A DNA stretch of 55,362 nucleotides, taken from the NCBI GenBank assembly GCA_009784895.1, contig WQXJ01000008.1:1-55362 (forward strand), written 5' to 3'. The stretch comes from Micrococcales bacterium. GTDB lineage: Bacteria > Actinomycetota > Actinomycetes > Actinomycetales > WQXJ01. Below are positions 53,951-55,362 of this stretch, piece by piece. The notes beneath the pieces were generated by a model. It ran no database searches. It was not told where the DNA came from and saw only the letters and a list, made by a program, of their open reading frames with translations. Numbering within the stretch: position 1 is the first letter of the stretch; every line of letters starts with the position of its first letter. The position numbers were made by a program, and so were the translations under genes.

Positions 53951-54700
53951 CTAGAACGCCACCAGGCCGTCAAGCGAAGCGGTCAATTTTGGCCCGATGC
54001 CGCTGACCTGCGCCAGGTCGCCCAGGCCACCAAACGGCCCATTGGTTTCCCGGAAGTCGACGATTCGTCCGGCCAGAACCGGTCCAATGCCGGGCAGGGC
54101 GGTCAACTCCTCTTGGCTGGCCAGATTGACGTTGACCAGGCCAGACCCGCTTTGGCCGTTGCCGACCGAGCTGCCACTATCACCCCCTATCACCGGTGGC
54201 GGCGTCTCGCCTGGCAGCGGGACATAGATCCGTTCGCCGTCGGCAACTACCGCCGCCAGGTTGAGCACTGTTAGGTCGGCTGCGGCCAGCGGCCCGCCGG
54301 CCTTGGCCAAGGCGTCTTGAACCCGAGCGCCGGCTGGCAATTCGACCACGCCTGGTTGGTTGACCGCGCCGGTGACATATGCCATGACCGGGCCGGGTTC
54401 AGCCTGGCTGGTTGCTGTCTCGTCTAGTGTCGGGCTGGCCTGACCTGATATTTCAATGCCCGATGCCGGCCCGTCAGTTCCCGTCCCGCCTCCAGCCAGT
54501 TGCCAGGTACCGACCCCAACCACTAGGGCTACCACAGCCAAGGCCGCGCCCAAACCGGCCGCCGGATGCATGGCCAGGGCCTGGCGGGCCCGGCCTACCG
54601 CACCACTGGACCTGGCCTTGGGTTGCAGAGCCGGATCTGCCGCCTCGGCCAGAGATGCCCGCAGCCGCAGCCGTGCCATGACGTCGTCGGCCTCACTCAT
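53951..54700 (-). CDS. comEA: ComEA-like DNA-binding competence protein
   Basis: 249-aa membrane-anchored DNA receptor. The single N-terminal helix is at ~46-66 (LGAALAVVALVVGVGTWQLA), followed by a Gly/Ser/Thr linker, an SLBB domain (VMAYVTGAVNQPGVVELPAG, ~128-185) and a C-terminal double helix-hairpin-helix (TALPGIGPVLAGRIVDFRE, VSGIGPKLTASLDGLV). ATG 54700 has TACGGT 6 nt upstream, a leaderless layout. It is followed at once by comEC. Confidence 0.92.
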   Translation of the reverse strand: MSEADDVMARLRLRASLAEAADPALQPKARSSGAVGRARQALAMHPAAGLGAALAVVALVVGVGTWQLAGGGTGTDGPASGIEISGQASPTLDETATSQAEPGPVMAYVTGAVNQPGVVELPAGARVQDALAKAGGPLAAADLTVLNLAAVVADGERIYVPLPGETPPPVIGGDSGSSVGNGQSGSGLVNVNLASQEELTALPGIGPVLAGRIVDFRETNGPFGGLGDLAQVSGIGPKLTASLDGLVAF

Positions 54701-54706
54701 GGCCGC

Positions 54707-54712
54707 ACCGTA
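54707..54712 (-). promoter_or_regulatory. -10 box of comEA-comEC
   Basis: TACGGT on the minus strand, then 6 nt (GCGGCC) and ATG 54700, predicting a leaderless comEA transcript independent of leuS. Confidence 0.42.
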
Positions 54713-54856
54713 TCTAGGCCCGGCTAACCTTGCACCCCGGCCTGTGGACGATGGGAAAACACTGGTGGCCTAGGCCCGCCTAATTCGGCCCTCGCACCGC
54801 GAATTGGGTCTGGCCAAAACTGGGACGGGCCGCCCCGGGCCGCCCCGGCCCCTTAT

Positions 54857-55038
54857 GCCAAAGCTCAACCTCGCGGGGAAAGTGGGTTTCACCTGCACTT
54901 CTGCCGCGAGATCGAGGTTTGGCACACTCTGGTTCATGCCAAGGCTCAACCTCGCGGGGAAAGTGGGTTCCACCTGTGCTTCTGCCGCGAGATCGAGGTT
55001 TGGCACACTCTGGTTCATGCCAAGGCTCAACCTCGCGG
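54857..55038. repeat. 81-bp tandem units of the CGCGAG repeat family
   Basis: Two nearly identical 81-bp units (54857-54937, 54938-55018) and the first 20 nt of a third. Each unit is itself an imperfect inverted repeat: GCCAAAGCTCAACCTCGCGG against CCGCGAGATCGAGGTTTGGC. A further fragment (AAGGCTTGATCTCGCGGG) ends at about 55200. With the hairpin element at 55084 these fill the 519-nt gap between comEA and leuS; no gene is seen there. Confidence 0.88.
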
Positions 55039-55083
55039 GCGCAAGGTGCGCGCTGGTGAACCGAGGGGCGGCGCAGTGTTGTG

Positions 55084-55151
55084 GTCGGGGTTTGGCTCCG
55101 GGCATTTGACCCGAGAAACGCCGGGGCGTTTCCCGGGTCAAGGCGCGTGAC
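55084..55151. repeat. Hairpin repeat element, copy 2 (between leuS and comEA)
   Basis: Same conserved flanks as copy 1 (core GGGTTTGGCTCCGGGCAT on the left, GGCGCGTGAC on the right) around a different 36-nt hairpin (55106-55141) with arms TTGACCCGAGAAACGCC and GGCGTTTCCCGGGTCAA, 16 of 17 positions paired. It is downstream of leuS on the minus strand and could act as a terminator there. Confidence 0.8.
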
Positions 55152-55219
55152 CACGATGCTGTGCCGCCCCGGCCTTTCCAGCCAAGGCTTGATCTCGCGG
55201 GTATTGAGTTGGGGCGGGT

Positions 55220-55362
55220 CTAGGCGACGACTAGGTTGACCAGGCCGGGCGGACGGACAATCACCCGCCGGATGTCCCGGCCCGCGACTAGGCGCTGGAC
55301 CTCGCCGTCGGCCAGGACAATGGCCTGAAGATCGGAGGCCGAAATCTGCGGCGAGACCTCCA
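55220..55362 (-). CDS. leuS: Leucyl-tRNA synthetase, C-terminal end
   Basis: Last 46 residues of a protein that runs off the right edge: SPQISASDLQAIVLADGEV, then RRVIVRPPGLVNLVVA and TAG. This is the C-terminal tRNA-binding domain of LeuRS, whose end in actinobacteria typically reads RxVIVxP-x-LVNxVV. The position before comEA-comEC supports it. Only a short stretch is visible. Confidence 0.82.
   Translation of the reverse strand, partial: EVSPQISASDLQAIVLADGEVQRLVAGRDIRRVIVRPPGLVNLVVA

Noticed and set aside
54780-55154. 124-residue ORF on the minus strand between leuS and comEA
   Set aside because: It translates tandem 81-bp repeats and the hairpin element; no ribosome site and the repeats read open in several frames.

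Overview
The window is a GC-rich chromosomal segment from an actinobacterium (Actinomycetota). The evidence is the gene order leuS-comEA-comEC-holA-rpsT-lepA-hemW-hrcA-dnaJ-rsmE-HIT-phoH-ybeY-CBS-era, frequent GTG/TTG starts, 1-4 nt gene overlaps, and several start codons placed 6-7 nt after a TANNNT -10 box, as in leaderless actinobacterial mRNAs. A PPi-type phosphofructokinase and a very large acyl-CoA dehydratase activase-like protein fit an anaerobic or facultative lifestyle (inference). No genus is assigned.

Layout. 1-9.6 kb: 5' end of a class II DAHP synthase, an L,D-transpeptidase with a long cytoplasmic acidic repeat tail, PPi-phosphofructokinase, PlsC, a small membrane protein, a Phd/VapC-type toxin-antitoxin pair bracketed by long direct repeats, and leuA with a leader-peptide attenuator. 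9.7-18.7 kb: a membrane-anchored hydrolase, a degenerate PIN protein, then the housekeeping block era to hrcA with a CIRCE operator. 18.7-28.5 kb: a divergent array of 31-bp repeats, the 1481-aa activase fusion, a small membrane protein, hemW, lepA and a DsbA-like protein. 28.5-49.0 kb: a defence island inserted between lepA and rpsT. 49.1-55.4 kb: rpsT, holA/lysE (divergent), a lone antitoxin, comEC, comEA and the 3' end of leuS.

The island holds a complete type 1 BREX operon on the minus strand (brxA-brxB-brxC-pglX-pglZ-brxL) with translationally coupled genes. Its brxL is unusual: after the AAA+ core and an Ala/Pro linker, the C-terminus looks like a MIT_C/phospholipase-D-like fold instead of a Lon protease domain. 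Beside BREX are a STAND-type P-loop ATPase with a 42-residue repeat array whose 3' end is decaying, two orphan membrane proteins, and scars (a decayed second brxL tail joined to a decayed copy of the dsbA-like 5' region) that record rearrangement of the island.

Outside genes, the window contains at least three dispersed or tandem repeat families: intergenic CGCGAG-type inverted repeats, a flank-conserved hairpin element with compensating stems that is translated inside HemW, and the 31-bp divergent array. They account for most of the longer gene-free stretches.
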